Shown: positions 1 to 9,903 of the stretch, one piece after another
Numbering within the stretch: position 1 is the first letter of the stretch
Layout of the letters: the number at the start of each line of letters is the position of its first letter
NCBI RefSeq assembly: GCF_005845215.1
Contig: NZ_SPHO01000003.1
Span: forward strand, 331,660 to 395,659
Reading direction: 5' to 3'
Source: Clostridium sp. 1001271st1 H5
GTDB lineage: Bacteria; Bacillota; Clostridia; Lachnospirales; Lachnospiraceae
Length of the DNA stretch: 64,000 nucleotides
The notes under the pieces: model-generated
What the model saw: the letters and a program-made list of their open reading frames with translations, nothing else
Database searches by the model: none
Told to the model about the DNA's origin: nothing
Position numbers and translations under genes: made by a program

Positions 1-130
1 GTTGGGGTGCGTGCACAGGCACCTGTAAGGGGCGGTTCGCCCGGAATTCACATTAGTAATGCAGACAGGAAAACGGTTTGGGAGTAGTATGAAACCAGCG
101 TGAAAAAGGGGCGTGGCGGGAAAATAGAGG
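1..130. other. Unassigned left edge
   Basis: No gene can be supported here. One forward frame is open from the window edge to a stop at 85-87, so it could be the tail of an upstream gene, but its residues match nothing I recognise. Confidence 0.3.
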
Positions 131-159
131 TTGACATTTTGGGTGAACTATACTATTAT
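131..159 (+). promoter_or_regulatory. recA promoter
   Basis: TTGACA (131-136), 17-bp spacer, TATTAT (154-159): a near-consensus vegetative promoter about 50 bp ahead of the recA start. Confidence 0.75.
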
Positions 160-172
160 TGTAACTATTAGA

Positions 173-184
173 GAACGTTTGTTC
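173..184. promoter_or_regulatory. LexA (SOS) box of recA
   Basis: GAACGTTTGTTC fits the Gram-positive LexA operator core GAAC-N4-GTTC exactly. It lies just downstream of the -10 element, around the predicted transcription start, where bound LexA would block initiation. This makes recA-recX DNA-damage inducible by inference. Confidence 0.8.
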
Positions 185-208
185 GTATAGAAGGCATTGG
201 AGGATACT

Positions 209-1339
209 ATGGCCAGAGAAGAAAAGAGTAATGTAATCAACCGCGATATGAATAAAGATGAGAAGCTAAAGGCGCTGGATGCTGCCCTTACCCAGATTGA
301 GAAGGCGTATGGAAAGGGTTCTGTCATGAAGCTGGGGGATTCCAGGGCCAATATGAATATTGAGACGGTTCCCACAGGCTCCATCAGCCTGGATATTGCC
401 CTGGGACTGGGCGGAGTTCCCAAGGGAAGGATTGTGGAGGTATACGGACCTGAGTCTTCCGGTAAGACCACGGTGGCTCTTCACATGGTGGCAGAGGTGC
501 AGAAGCGCGGAGGCATTGCAGGCTTTATTGATGCAGAGCATGCCCTGGACCCTGTATACGCCAGGAACATAGGAGTGGATATTGATAACCTGTACATTTC
601 CCAGCCGGATAACGGTGAGCAGGCCCTGGAGATTACCGAAACCATGGTGCGTTCCGGCGCCGTGGATATCGTGATTGTGGACTCCGTGGCAGCCCTGGTT
701 CCCAAGGCCGAGATTGACGGCGAGATGGGCGATTCCCATGTGGGCCTTCAGGCCAGGCTTATGTCGCAGGCCCTGAGGAAGCTTACCGCTGTTATCAGCA
801 AGTCCAACTGTATTGTCATTTTCATCAACCAGCTGCGTGAGAAGGTTGGCGTTATGTTTGGAAATCCGGAGACAACCACCGGCGGACGGGCCCTGAAGTT
901 CTACGCATCCGTGCGTCTGGACGTCCGCAGGATAGAGACTTTAAAACAGGGCGGAGAGGTCACCGGCAACCGTGTCAGGGTAAAGGTGGTGAAGAATAAG
1001 ATTGCGCCTCCTTTTAAGGAAGCTGAGTTCGATATCATGTTTGGCAGGGGCATTTCCAAGGAAGGCGATATCCTGGATTTGGCAGTTAAGGAGAACATCA
1101 TTGAGAAGAGCGGCGCCTGGTTTGCTTATAACGGAGCTAAGATTGGCCAGGGACGTGAGAATTCCAAGCAGTACCTGTCTGATAATCCGGCCATCTGCGC
1201 TGAGGTGGAGGCCAAAGTTAGGTCAAAGTATGAGCTGCCCGGTGCAGAGGAGGCCATGGAGGCTGCCGAGGTCCTGAGGACAGCCGCCAAACCAATGGAA
1301 ACGGAAGCAGGGGAAGCAGATGCCCCTGAGCTGGTATGA
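209..1339 (+). CDS. recA: Recombinase RecA
   Basis: RecA forms an ATP-dependent filament on single-stranded DNA, carries out strand exchange and triggers LexA self-cleavage. The 376-residue protein has the Walker A motif GPESSGKTT from about residue 80, the VIVDSVAAL Walker B strand and the [21 protein letters not shown] region typical of the family. The N-terminus is about 14 residues longer than in E. coli. A TTG at 197 in the same frame was rejected because it overlaps the ribosome binding site GGAGG (199-203); the ATG at 209 sits 5 nt behind it. The stop codon overlaps the recX start, so the pair is translationally coupled. It is expected to be SOS-regulated through the upstream LexA box. 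Confidence 0.98.
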   Translation: MAREEKSNVINRDMNKDEKLKALDAALTQIEKAYGKGSVMKLGDSRANMNIETVPTGSISLDIALGLGGVPKGRIVEVYGPESSGKTTVALHMVAEVQKRGGIAGFIDAEHALDPVYARNIGVDIDNLYISQPDNGEQALEITETMVRSGAVDIVIVDSVAALVPKAEIDGEMGDSHVGLQARLMSQALRKLTAVISKSNCIVIFINQLREKVGVMFGNPETTTGGRALKFYASVRLDVRRIETLKQGGEVTGNRVRVKVVKNKIAPPFKEAEFDIMFGRGISKEGDILDLAVKENIIEKSGAWFAYNGAKIGQGRENSKQYLSDNPAICAEVEAKVRSKYELPGAEEAMEAAEVLRTAAKPMETEAGEADAPELV

Positions 1340-1953
1340 TGGTCACAGCCGTCATTCCTGTAGATAAGAGAAAGAGCAAAGTCTTCCTGGAGGAAGGCTT
1401 TGCCTTTGTTTTATACAGGGGTGAGGTTGAACGGTACAGGATAGAGGAAGGCAGGGAACTGGAAGACAGGGTCTATGGGGAAATACTCAGGGATGTACTG
1501 CGTCCAAGGGCCAAGGAATATGCCCTGCATTTATTAAAGGATTCGGGAAAGACCGAGAAGTGGATGAAGGAAAAACTTGGGAAGGCAGGATATCCCAGGG
1601 AGGCAGTGGACCATGCAGCGGATTTCCTGAAGGAATATCATTTTCTGGATGACAGTGCCTATGCCCAGAGCTATGTGCGCTCCTATGCCGGGAAAAAGAG
1701 CCGCCGCCAGATGGTGTATGAGATGCAGCAAAAGGGCGTGGATTCCTCTTATATAGAGGAGGCCCTGGAGCAATCGCCTGTGGATGAGGAGGAATCAGCC
1801 AGACAGGCTCTGGCCAAGCGCCTGGGGGGCAGAAAGGAGGCTTCCTACCAGGAAAAAGGCCGTCTGGCGGCCTTCTTAGGGCGGAAGGGATACTCCTTTG
1901 AGGTGATAAACAGGGTGATGAGGGAGATTAAAACCGCTGAAAACCAGGAATAG
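1336..1953 (+). CDS. recX: Regulatory protein RecX
   Basis: RecX binds RecA filaments and limits their extension. The 205-residue protein has the all-helical, charged, three-repeat architecture of the family, with [24 protein letters not shown] and the later [19 protein letters not shown] resembling the repeated helix bundles. Position directly behind recA with an ATGA overlap is the classical arrangement. A second in-frame ATG at 1339 could equally be the start; neither has a strong ribosome binding site, which suggests translation by coupling to recA. Confidence 0.92.
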   Translation: MMVTAVIPVDKRKSKVFLEEGFAFVLYRGEVERYRIEEGRELEDRVYGEILRDVLRPRAKEYALHLLKDSGKTEKWMKEKLGKAGYPREAVDHAADFLKEYHFLDDSAYAQSYVRSYAGKKSRRQMVYEMQQKGVDSSYIEEALEQSPVDEEESARQALAKRLGGRKEASYQEKGRLAAFLGRKGYSFEVINRVMREIKTAENQE

Positions 1954-2010
1954 GGCCTATTGCAATTTGTCTATATTGTCTGTCTCTGCGGGAAAATAAG
2001 GGGAAGATAC

Positions 2011-2039
2011 TTGACATAATTCTGAAAAAAGTATAAAAT
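2011..2039 (+). promoter_or_regulatory. rny promoter
   Basis: TTGACA (2011-2016), 17-bp spacer, TAAAAT (2034-2039), about 50 bp ahead of the rny start. It gives rny its own transcript separate from recX. Confidence 0.7.
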
Positions 2040-2087
2040 TAATATGTTGTAGTTCGTACAATGAAAATTAAATAAGGAGGTGCTCCT

Positions 2088-3641
2088 GTGTCACAGATAA
2101 TGGTCCCTATGATGATGATTATCGTTATGATAGTTGTGGCTATTATTACTTGGTTTGCTGCACGCAATTACGAGAGGAAGCAGTATGACAGCAAGGTAGG
2201 AAGTGCAGAAGAGAAATCAAGGGAAATAATAGATGAAGCATTAAAAACCGCAGAGACAAAGAAGCGAGAAGCTCTCCTGGAAGCCAAGGAAGAATCTTTA
2301 AAGACGAAAAATGAGTTAGAGAAGGAAACCAAGGAAAGAAGAGCGGAACTTCAACGTTATGAAAAACGTGTATTAAGCAAGGAAGAAAACGTTGAAAAAA
2401 AGGCAGATGCCCTGGAAAAGAAGGAGGCGGACCTGGTCAGGAGGGAAAACATTCTCAGTAAACGTACTGCAGAAGTGGAAGCCCAGTATGAGCAGGGGAT
2501 ACAGGAACTGGAACGGATATCCGGTCTAACCTCCGAACAGGCAAAAGAATATCTTTTAAAATCTGTTGAAGATGATGTAAAACATGACACAGCTAAATTA
2601 ATTAAGGAACTTGAAAACAAGGCAAAGGAAGAAGCTGACAAGAAGGCCAGGGATTTAGTGGTGACTGCCATCCAGCGGTGTGCTGCAGACCATGTGGCTG
2701 AGACAACGGTTTCTGTTGTACAGCTTCCTAACGACGAGATGAAAGGCCGCATCATTGGACGAGAGGGCCGTAACATTCGTACCCTTGAGACCCTTACCGG
2801 TGTGGAACTGATTATCGATGATACCCCGGAAGCAGTAGTATTATCCGGATTTGACCCAATACGCAGAGAAGTTGCTAGAATTGCATTGGAGCGTTTGATT
2901 GTGGACGGACGGATTCATCCGGCCAGAATCGAGGAGATGGTAGAGAAGGCACAGAAGGAAGTGGAGAACAACATGAGAGAAGAGGGCGAAGCAGCCTGTC
3001 TTGAAGTTGGCATCCATGGAATTCATCCGGAACTCGTTAAGTTACTTGGTAAGATGAAATTCAGGACCAGCTATGGCCAGAATGCATTAAAGCATTCCAT
3101 CGAGGTGGCCCAGCTGTCAGGACTTTTGGCATCAGAACTTGGAGTGGATGTACGTTTAGCAAAACGTGCCGGTTTATTACATGACATTGGTAAATCCGTT
3201 GACCATGACATGGAAGGTACCCATGTTCAGCTGGGCGCAGACCTGTGTAAGAAGTATAAGGAATCTGCCACTGTACTGAACGCGGTGGAATCCCATCATG
3301 GCGATGTTGAACCTACCAGCCTCATTTCCTGTATTGTACAGGCAGCCGATACCATATCTGCTGCAAGACCTGGTGCAAGACGTGAGACGCTGGAGACATA
3401 TACAAACAGATTGAAACAATTAGAAGATATTACCAATTCCTTTAAGGGAGTGGACAAGTCTTTTGCCATTCAGGCAGGCCGTGAGGTTCGTATCATGGTA
3501 GTTCCGGAACAAATCAGCGATGATGATATGATATTGCTCGCAAGAGATGTTTCCAAACGGATTGAGGACGAGCTGGAATATCCGGGACAGATTAAGGTAA
3601 ATGTGATTCGTGAATCAAGAGTTACGGATTACGCCAAGTAA
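2088..3641 (+). CDS. rny: Ribonuclease Y
   Basis: RNase Y is the membrane-anchored endoribonuclease that starts mRNA decay in Firmicutes. The 517-residue product has the expected order: an N-terminal membrane anchor (about 3-24), a long charged coiled coil (about 30-200), a KH RNA-binding domain around residues 218-275 ([15 protein letters not shown]) and an HD domain with the catalytic HDIGK signature near residue 365. Length is typical (about 520). The start is a GTG preceded by AAGGAGG (2075-2081). It is probably monocistronic: its own promoter lies upstream and a strong terminator follows. Confidence 0.97.
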   Translation: MSQIMVPMMMIIVMIVVAIITWFAARNYERKQYDSKVGSAEEKSREIIDEALKTAETKKREALLEAKEESLKTKNELEKETKERRAELQRYEKRVLSKEENVEKKADALEKKEADLVRRENILSKRTAEVEAQYEQGIQELERISGLTSEQAKEYLLKSVEDDVKHDTAKLIKELENKAKEEADKKARDLVVTAIQRCAADHVAETTVSVVQLPNDEMKGRIIGREGRNIRTLETLTGVELIIDDTPEAVVLSGFDPIRREVARIALERLIVDGRIHPARIEEMVEKAQKEVENNMREEGEAACLEVGIHGIHPELVKLLGKMKFRTSYGQNALKHSIEVAQLSGLLASELGVDVRLAKRAGLLHDIGKSVDHDMEGTHVQLGADLCKKYKESATVLNAVESHHGDVEPTSLISCIVQAADTISAARPGARRETLETYTNRLKQLEDITNSFKGVDKSFAIQAGREVRIMVVPEQISDDDMILLARDVSKRIEDELEYPGQIKVNVIRESRVTDYAK

Positions 3642-3660
3642 TTGTCCGGAGTGAAAGATA

Positions 3661-3718
3661 AATGCCCTAAAACCCGCAAGAATGTAGTGTTCATGCGGGT
3701 TTGGGGCATTTTTTTTTG
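3661..3718 (+). terminator. Terminator after rny
   Basis: Long inverted repeat (AATGCCC...AACCCGCA paired with TGCGGGTT...GGGCATT) followed by a run of nine T: a strong intrinsic terminator. Confidence 0.93.
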
Positions 3719-3766
3719 GGCGGAGCGCAAACCGCCCGTGACAGAGGGATAAGAGTAAAAAAGAGA

Positions 3767-3795
3767 TTGTGCCATGGGATGTATCATGCTAGAAT
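3767..3795 (+). promoter_or_regulatory. Probable promoter of SBP-kinase operon
   Basis: TTGTGC (3767-3772), 17-bp spacer, TAGAAT (3790-3795). The -35 match is partial. It lies between the rny terminator and the lipoprotein gene. Confidence 0.45.
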
Positions 3796-3860
3796 ATATA
3801 TGAGCAGAGTTAGGCGGAAGCAGGACTCCTGCTTAGGGGAATCAAAGAGAGGAATATGAT

Positions 3861-5135
3861 ATGAATAGACGGATGGCAGGGCTTGGCACGGTATTTTTGG
3901 CATGTACCCTTATGCTGGGGGGATGCAGTACTGGGAATAAGGTTGTCAATATCCAGGTGCCCGATGAGGATGTCACCACAATCACATTCTTCGGCAATAA
4001 ATATGAGCCGGAAAATGTAACGGTCATTGAGGAAATCCTGTCGGACTTCATGAAGGAGAACCCAGGCATCAGGGTATCCTATGAAAGCCTTAAGGGAAAC
4101 GACTATTACAAAGCCCTGGAAAAGAGGATGGATGCAGGCAAAGGCGACGATGTGTTCATGGTGAACCACGATGTCCTGTTAGAGATGCAGGCCAGGGGAC
4201 TGCTGGTGGATTTATCCGGTCTTGACACCATCCGGGGCTACAGCGACTCCATGCTCGGCCAGATGGATGAGCATGGAAAGATTTACTGGATTCCCACCAC
4301 GGTATCGGGATTTGGGCTTTACTGCAATAAAAAACTGCTGAAGGAACATAAGCAGAAAATACCGGAGAACCTTCAGGAATGGAGGCAGGTCTGCGGTTAT
4401 TTTAAGGAACAGGGCATTACTCCGGTTATAGCAAACAATGATATCTCGCTGAAGACCCTGGCCATTGGCCTGAGTTTTTATCCGGCGTATCAGGAAAAAC
4501 AGGAAAGGGATATTTTTGGCCGCCTGAATGAGGGGAAGGATAAGCTGAGCCTCTATATGACTCCTGGTTTTTCTCTGGTCAAGGAGTTCCTTGACAATGG
4601 TTATGTGGATGCCCAAAAGGCATTGAAGACCCAAAAGACCTCGGATGATTTGGAAGAATTCGTAAAAGGAGAGTCCCCATTCATGCTGACTGGGGCATGG
4701 GCGGCCGGCCGGGTGGAGGGCATGAATCCGGATTTTGACTTTGAGGTGGTCCCTTATCCTGTGCTGGAGGACGGCGGACTAGTGGTCATCAATGCAGATA
4801 CGCGCCTGAGCGTCAATGGGGACAGCCAGCATATAGATGAAGCCCTGGTTTTTGTGGAATATTTTACCCGTCCTGAGAACATACAGAAGTTCGCGGACCA
4901 GCAGTCCTCCTTTAGTCCTTTAAAGGAAGGGATTCCGTCGTCCGTAAAAGAGATGCAGCCCATGGTCGCCTGTTATCAGTCAGGAAGGACTGTCATCGGG
5001 ACGGATGGGCTTCTGGAACTGCCCATATGGGACCTGACAGCGGAGGCGTCCAAACGTCTGATGGCAGGGGAAACCCTGGATGATACCATGGAATGGATGG
5101 ACCAGGAGGCAGCAGGGAGAATGGGAGGATGGTAA
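3861..5135 (+). CDS. Solute-binding lipoprotein, ABC family 1 (orphan)
   Basis: A 424-residue extracellular solute-binding protein anchored as a lipoprotein: the signal peptide ends in the lipobox LGGC with Cys22. The body has the family 1 (sugar-type) features, such as TITFFGNKYEPENVTVIEEILSDF near the mature start and FMLTGAWAAGRVEGMNPDFDFEVVPYP in the C-terminal lobe. The mature protein would sit on the outer face of the membrane. No permease or ATPase gene is adjacent. Instead the stop codon overlaps the start of a hybrid histidine kinase (TAATG), so it may present a ligand to the kinase rather than feed a transporter; that role is inference. The ligand is unknown, probably a sugar or oligosaccharide. 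Confidence 0.88.
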   Translation: MNRRMAGLGTVFLACTLMLGGCSTGNKVVNIQVPDEDVTTITFFGNKYEPENVTVIEEILSDFMKENPGIRVSYESLKGNDYYKALEKRMDAGKGDDVFMVNHDVLLEMQARGLLVDLSGLDTIRGYSDSMLGQMDEHGKIYWIPTTVSGFGLYCNKKLLKEHKQKIPENLQEWRQVCGYFKEQGITPVIANNDISLKTLAIGLSFYPAYQEKQERDIFGRLNEGKDKLSLYMTPGFSLVKEFLDNGYVDAQKALKTQKTSDDLEEFVKGESPFMLTGAWAAGRVEGMNPDFDFEVVPYPVLEDGGLVVINADTRLSVNGDSQHIDEALVFVEYFTRPENIQKFADQQSSFSPLKEGIPSSVKEMQPMVACYQSGRTVIGTDGLLELPIWDLTAEASKRLMAGETLDDTMEWMDQEAAGRMGGW

Positions 5136-8100
5136 TGGACAGGAACCGAACCGGTATAAAAAAGAAGATTGCCCTGGCTGCTGTTTTGGTGGGGGCAGTG
5201 CTTTGCGCCCTGACGTTCCTGTTCATACATGAGGTCAAGGAGGAGCTGTGGAAACAGTCTGTCCAGACCATCATAGAGAGCACGCAGCAGGGCTGCAACA
5301 CCCTGAAAATCCAGCTTACGGAGGATTACCAGTCCATGGGGACTGTGGCGGAGAATCTCAAGGGATTTGCTTCCGGACAGCAGGAGGAACTGGGATTTCT
5401 GCTGGATTATTATTCCCAGATAGAAAGTGGAATCAGCCTGTATCTGCCGGACGGGGCCTGTATTCCCGCGTATGGGAAGATTGACGAAGGGGCAAGGGAA
5501 ACGCTTGACGGTACGGACCGGAAGAACGGCATCATTGACCCCCATATCAGCAGTGTCACCGGTGTCAATGTGTTTGATTTGTTTGTCCGGGTTACGCTGC
5601 AGGACGGGGTGCAGGGATACCTGGTAAAGGAATATGAAGTGGAACGTATTGTGGACAGCTTTACCCTGTCTTTCTATAATAATGCCGGATTTTCCTATGT
5701 GGTCAACCTGAAAGGGGATGTGCTGATTCGTTCTCCCCATCCAAACAGCAACAAAACAGTCAAGAACCTGTTTGATATGCTGCCGGAGACCCGGAACAGC
5801 CGTGAGAGTCTGGAACAGTTTTCCCAGTCCCTTCAGAATTCGTATACGGGCTGGGCAACCTTCAGCTATCAGGGGGAGGATACCGTATTCTGCTATGTGC
5901 CTTTGAAGCTCCAATCCGACTGGTACCTGATTTCCATTATTCCCCGGGATGTGGTCAATGCCCAGACAAATGAGATACTTGTGCGTGCTTTTACCCTGAT
6001 TGGCTGTATCCTGCTGGGGATTGCCCTGCTGCTGGCCTTTTATCTGCGTTATGCCAACAGGACCAACCGGAAATTAAGGAACCAGGCTGACTATATCAGC
6101 CGCCTGTACAATGCGGTGCCCGAGGGAATTGCCCTGATGTCTGTGGATTCCCCCTATGATTTCCTCCAGCTGAATCAGGAAGGGCTGAGGCTGCTCCGGT
6201 GTCCTGAGGGGGCATCCAATGATGCCATGAAGGGAAAAAGCCTGCGCGATGTGGTACACCGGGAGGACTATGAAAATCTGGCAGGACTGTTTAGGGATAC
6301 GGCAGAAAGCGGCAGAAAGAATATCTTTGAGATACGTGTGATTACTGCGGATAATGGGTATTTCTGGGGAGCCGGAATCGTGGAGAGGACCCTGGATGAA
6401 AATGGAAGCCCTGTATTGATTTCAGCTATCCACGACATCACGGACGTAAAACTGGCGGAGGAGGAGGCGGAGAGGGAGAAGCTGCAGGAACGCCTTACCC
6501 TGGTAGGGGCCATTTCCAATGCATATCCGGTGATTGTCAGTCTTAACCTGACTAAGGATACATTAAACTTTATCTATGTAAAAGAGGGACTGATGCTGAA
6601 TCTGGGCTGTCAGGAGTCCTACAGCCAGCTTTTTGAGGACGCTGCGTCCTCGATTCATCCGGAACATCAGGAAGAATTTGGCCGGCGTTTTTCGGCGGAG
6701 AATTTGAACAGGACCCTTGGCCGGGAGAAGAGCGAGGTGTTCCTGGATGTAAGGCAGATGCTTGGGGACGGCAGGTATCACTGGGTATCCATACAGATTA
6801 TCCATGTGGATAATCCCTATTCAGAGGATAAACTGGCAATCCTGATTTCACGCCGTATTGACGAACAGCGCTATGAGGAGGAACAGAAACGCCGCGCCCT
6901 TCAGAGCGCGCTGGACAGCGCCAGGGCGGCCAGCGAGGCCAAGAGCCGGTTCCTGTCCAATATGAGCCATGATATACGGACTCCCATGAATGCAATTGTA
7001 GGCATGACGGCCATTGCCACCGCCCATCTCAGCGACAGGGAACGGGTGATGGAATGTCTTAAGAAAATCAGCCTGTCCAGCAAGCATCTTCTGAGTCTGA
7101 TTAACGATGTGCTGGACATGTCAAAAATCGAGAGCGGGAAGCTATCCATACGGGAGGAACCCTTTAATCTGGCTGAGCTGGTGGCGGAATCAGTGGAACT
7201 GGTGCGTCCCCAGGCCGAGGCCAACTGCCTGAAAATGGATGTGCATCTGGAAACCCTGAAAAGTGAGGATGTGGTGGGGGATGCCCTCCGAATCCGTCAG
7301 ATATATATTAATATCCTGAGCAATGCAGCCAAGTACACCCCAAAAGGGGGAAGCATCCATGTGGAGGTGAAGCAGGAACGGGGGGTAGGAAGAGGATATG
7401 GGCGTTATGTGTTCCGGTGTGCGGACACAGGAATCGGTATGAGCGAGGAATTTGTGGGCAAGCTGTTCCAGCCCTTTGAACGGGCCCAGGACTCCACCAG
7501 CAGCCGGATTACCGGGACCGGTCTGGGAATGGCCATTACTAAGAATTTGATAGATTTAATGAATGGTGATATCATAGTAGAAAGCAGGCCGGGCGAAGGC
7601 TCTGTATTCACAGTGGCCCTTCCCCTGCTGATTCAGGATGCAGTGCCTGAGGAGGTGCCGGAGGAATGGATAGGCATCCACTGTCTGATTGTGGATGATG
7701 ATGAACAGACCTGTGAGAATGCGGCGGAGCTTTTAGGGGATATGGGACTGCGTCCTCAGTTTGTCACGGAAGGTGCTGCGGCAGTAAGGCGGGTATTGGA
7801 GCTGAAGGATTCAGAGGACCCGTTCCGCCTGGTTATTGTGGACTGGAAGATGCCGGATATGGATGGGGTGGAAGTGGCCCGCCGCATCCGGCAGAAGGTG
7901 GGAAGAGAGGTTCCCGTCATTGTGCTGACTGCCTATGACTGGGCGGAAATTGAGACAGAGGCCAGGGAAGCCGGCGTATCCGCATTTCTGGCAAAGCCCT
8001 TTTACCGGTCCAAGATATGCTACCTTCTCAGCGAGCTGAGCGGTGAAAAGGAAGGGCAGGAATGGAACGGATTTACAGGCCGGGCGGATTTTACAGGCCG

Positions 8101-8473
8101 GCGTATCCTTCTGGTGGAAGACAATGAAATGAACCGTGAGATTGCCAGAACCCTGATAGAGGAGATGGGAGTGGAGGTGGAGGAAGCCTGTGACGGGGAG
8201 GAAGCCCTGGAACGGTTCCGACAAGTCCCTGAACATTATTACGACATGATTCTGATGGATGTGCAGATGCCAAAGATGGATGGATATGAATCCACAAGGG
8301 CTATCCGCCGTCTGGACAGGGAGGATGCGGCCTCTATACCCATCGTAGCCATGACTGCCAATGCATTTGCAGAGGATGTTCAGAACGCCCTTCGCGCCGG
8401 AATGACAGCACATTTTGCAAAACCCATAGACGCCGGTGTGCTGGAGCAGATGATATATAAGTATTTGAGGTGA
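5135..8473 (+). CDS. Hybrid sensor histidine kinase with two receiver domains
   Basis: A 1112-residue membrane sensor kinase. Order: transmembrane helix 1 (about 10-32), an extracytoplasmic Cache-like domain (about 33-285), transmembrane helix 2 (about 287-307), PAS (about 325-435), a second PAS-like region (about 455-580), HisKA with phospho-acceptor His612 in NMSHDIRTP, HATPase with N box (LSNAAKY) and G boxes DTGIGMSEE and GTGLGMAI, receiver 1 with Asp903 in VIVDWKMPDMDG, receiver 2 with Asp1042 in LMDVQMPKMDG. There is no DNA-binding output or Hpt domain, so an Hpt protein or direct protein contacts elsewhere are needed. The ATG at 5135 was chosen: GGAGG (5124-5128) is 6 nt upstream and the start overlaps the lipoprotein stop. 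A longer in-frame start would run back into the lipoprotein gene. Confidence 0.93.
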   Translation: MDRNRTGIKKKIALAAVLVGAVLCALTFLFIHEVKEELWKQSVQTIIESTQQGCNTLKIQLTEDYQSMGTVAENLKGFASGQQEELGFLLDYYSQIESGISLYLPDGACIPAYGKIDEGARETLDGTDRKNGIIDPHISSVTGVNVFDLFVRVTLQDGVQGYLVKEYEVERIVDSFTLSFYNNAGFSYVVNLKGDVLIRSPHPNSNKTVKNLFDMLPETRNSRESLEQFSQSLQNSYTGWATFSYQGEDTVFCYVPLKLQSDWYLISIIPRDVVNAQTNEILVRAFTLIGCILLGIALLLAFYLRYANRTNRKLRNQADYISRLYNAVPEGIALMSVDSPYDFLQLNQEGLRLLRCPEGASNDAMKGKSLRDVVHREDYENLAGLFRDTAESGRKNIFEIRVITADNGYFWGAGIVERTLDENGSPVLISAIHDITDVKLAEEEAEREKLQERLTLVGAISNAYPVIVSLNLTKDTLNFIYVKEGLMLNLGCQESYSQLFEDAASSIHPEHQEEFGRRFSAENLNRTLGREKSEVFLDVRQMLGDGRYHWVSIQIIHVDNPYSEDKLAILISRRIDEQRYEEEQKRRALQSALDSARAASEAKSRFLSNMSHDIRTPMNAIVGMTAIATAHLSDRERVMECLKKISLSSKHLLSLINDVLDMSKIESGKLSIREEPFNLAELVAESVELVRPQAEANCLKMDVHLETLKSEDVVGDALRIRQIYINILSNAAKYTPKGGSIHVEVKQERGVGRGYGRYVFRCADTGIGMSEEFVGKLFQPFERAQDSTSSRITGTGLGMAITKNLIDLMNGDIIVESRPGEGSVFTVALPLLIQDAVPEEVPEEWIGIHCLIVDDDEQTCENAAELLGDMGLRPQFVTEGAAAVRRVLELKDSEDPFRLVIVDWKMPDMDGVEVARRIRQKVGREVPVIVLTAYDWAEIETEAREAGVSAFLAKPFYRSKICYLLSELSGEKEGQEWNGFTGRADFTGRRILLVEDNEMNREIARTLIEEMGVEVEEACDGEEALERFRQVPEHYYDMILMDVQMPKMDGYESTRAIRRLDREDAASIPIVAMTANAFAEDVQNALRAGMTAHFAKPIDAGVLEQMIYKYLR

Positions 8474-8477
8474 AAGG

Positions 8478-9881
8478 ATGAAAGCTGACAGTGGTTTAAA
8501 CAGGCTGGTATATGAATATTTTGAGGCCAGGATTCTTTATGGATATTATAAATATGGAGAAAGTCTTCCGTCCATAAAGAAAATATGCCAGATGTTCCAT
8601 CTGGCGCAGGCAACCGTAAGGGCTGCTCTGACCTCCCTGGAGAACAGAGGATATATAAGGGTTGAACCGAGAAAGACACCTAAGGTGATTTATAAAGCAG
8701 GACCAGCCGGATTCAGGGAGAATGCAGCCAGGTATTTTGTGCCGAGGAAAATGGGAATCGTGGATTTGGCCCAGTCAGGAAAGCTGCTGTTTGAGCCGCT
8801 GTGGCGGGAAGGTCTGAACCGGTGGAAGGATGAGGAATGGGAATCCCTTTTATATAATATGAAGCACCCGGAGGCAGGAGCCGTATCCATGCCGGTGGAG
8901 TTTTATATATTGGCATTCAGGGCGCTGGACAACCGCCTGTTTCTTAATCTCTATTGGGAGACTGTGCGTTATATAAGGTTCGCTTATCTGTCTGACCAGG
9001 AATCCCGGAAAAAGTTCACGGACCAGGAGTTGGACGGACTGTCCAGGGATGATGTCATTTCATTGCTGGGACAGTCCTTTGAGGCGTCCTATGGCCGCGC
9101 TGTGACGGATTTGTTTTCTTTCATAGAGCAGGCGCAGTCGGAGTACGGCATGGAGGATGCGAAGCAGGTTCCTTTTTACTGGAATATTTACAGGCAGCGT
9201 CCCCAGCTGAGGTATACGCTTGCATCCCGCATCCTGTGGGGAATTGAGAAGGGAATCTATCCGCCGGGAACCTATCTGCCGTCTCTTCCGCGGATGGCGG
9301 AGCATTATGAGGTGTCCCTGAATACGGTGAGGCGTACCCTGTCCATTCTGGACAGCATGGGCATGACCAGGTCCTTTCACGGAAAGGGGACCCTTGTCCT
9401 GACAGAGCCGGAGGGGGTGGATTTGGCCAATCCGGAAATAAGGGAGGGTATGAAGCTGTATATTGAAAGTCTGCAGCTGATGATGCTGACCATAAAACAG
9501 GTGGTGCTGTATACACTGGAGCATGCGCCGGCGTATGTTGTGGAGAAGCTGAAACATGATGTCTGCCAGCTCAGGGAAGAACGGAAAAGCTATATGGCCT
9601 TTGAGGTGGTGCTTGGGTTCATTGAACAAAGCTGCGGGCTGAATCTGGTAAAGGAGTGTTACAAAAAGCTAAGGGAGCTGATTGTATGGGGGTATCCCAT
9701 TGTGCTGCTGCGCCTGAAGGAAAGGGACATACACATGGAATATGAAGGCATTGTGGCTCTGGCAGGCCGGCATCTGCAGGAGGGGAACGCAGAGGCGTTC
9801 TCCCACGATGTGAAAGAACTGATGGGATGGGAATATCAGGAGGTACGGATGTTCCTGGAACATATGGGCGCCCCGCAATAA
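8478..9881 (+). CDS. GntR-type regulator with two winged-helix domains
   Basis: A 467-residue cytoplasmic regulator containing two GntR-like winged helix-turn-helix domains, one at about 5-72 (ICQMFHLAQATVRAALTSLENRGYI) and one at about 243-312 (MAEHYEVSLNTVRRTLSILDSMGMT). Each is followed by an all-helical stretch with no recognised effector domain (neither FCD nor UTRA). Ordinary GntR proteins are about 240 residues with one wHTH, so this looks like an internal duplication of a whole regulator. It starts 5 nt after the kinase stop and is probably cotranscribed with it, which makes it a candidate output or partner of that signalling system. Its target is not visible. Confidence 0.82.
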   Translation: MKADSGLNRLVYEYFEARILYGYYKYGESLPSIKKICQMFHLAQATVRAALTSLENRGYIRVEPRKTPKVIYKAGPAGFRENAARYFVPRKMGIVDLAQSGKLLFEPLWREGLNRWKDEEWESLLYNMKHPEAGAVSMPVEFYILAFRALDNRLFLNLYWETVRYIRFAYLSDQESRKKFTDQELDGLSRDDVISLLGQSFEASYGRAVTDLFSFIEQAQSEYGMEDAKQVPFYWNIYRQRPQLRYTLASRILWGIEKGIYPPGTYLPSLPRMAEHYEVSLNTVRRTLSILDSMGMTRSFHGKGTLVLTEPEGVDLANPEIREGMKLYIESLQLMMLTIKQVVLYTLEHAPAYVVEKLKHDVCQLREERKSYMAFEVVLGFIEQSCGLNLVKECYKKLRELIVWGYPIVLLRLKERDIHMEYEGIVALAGRHLQEGNAEAFSHDVKELMGWEYQEVRMFLEHMGAPQ

Positions 9882-9903
9882 GGCTCCGGAACAGGAGGCT
9901 GCT

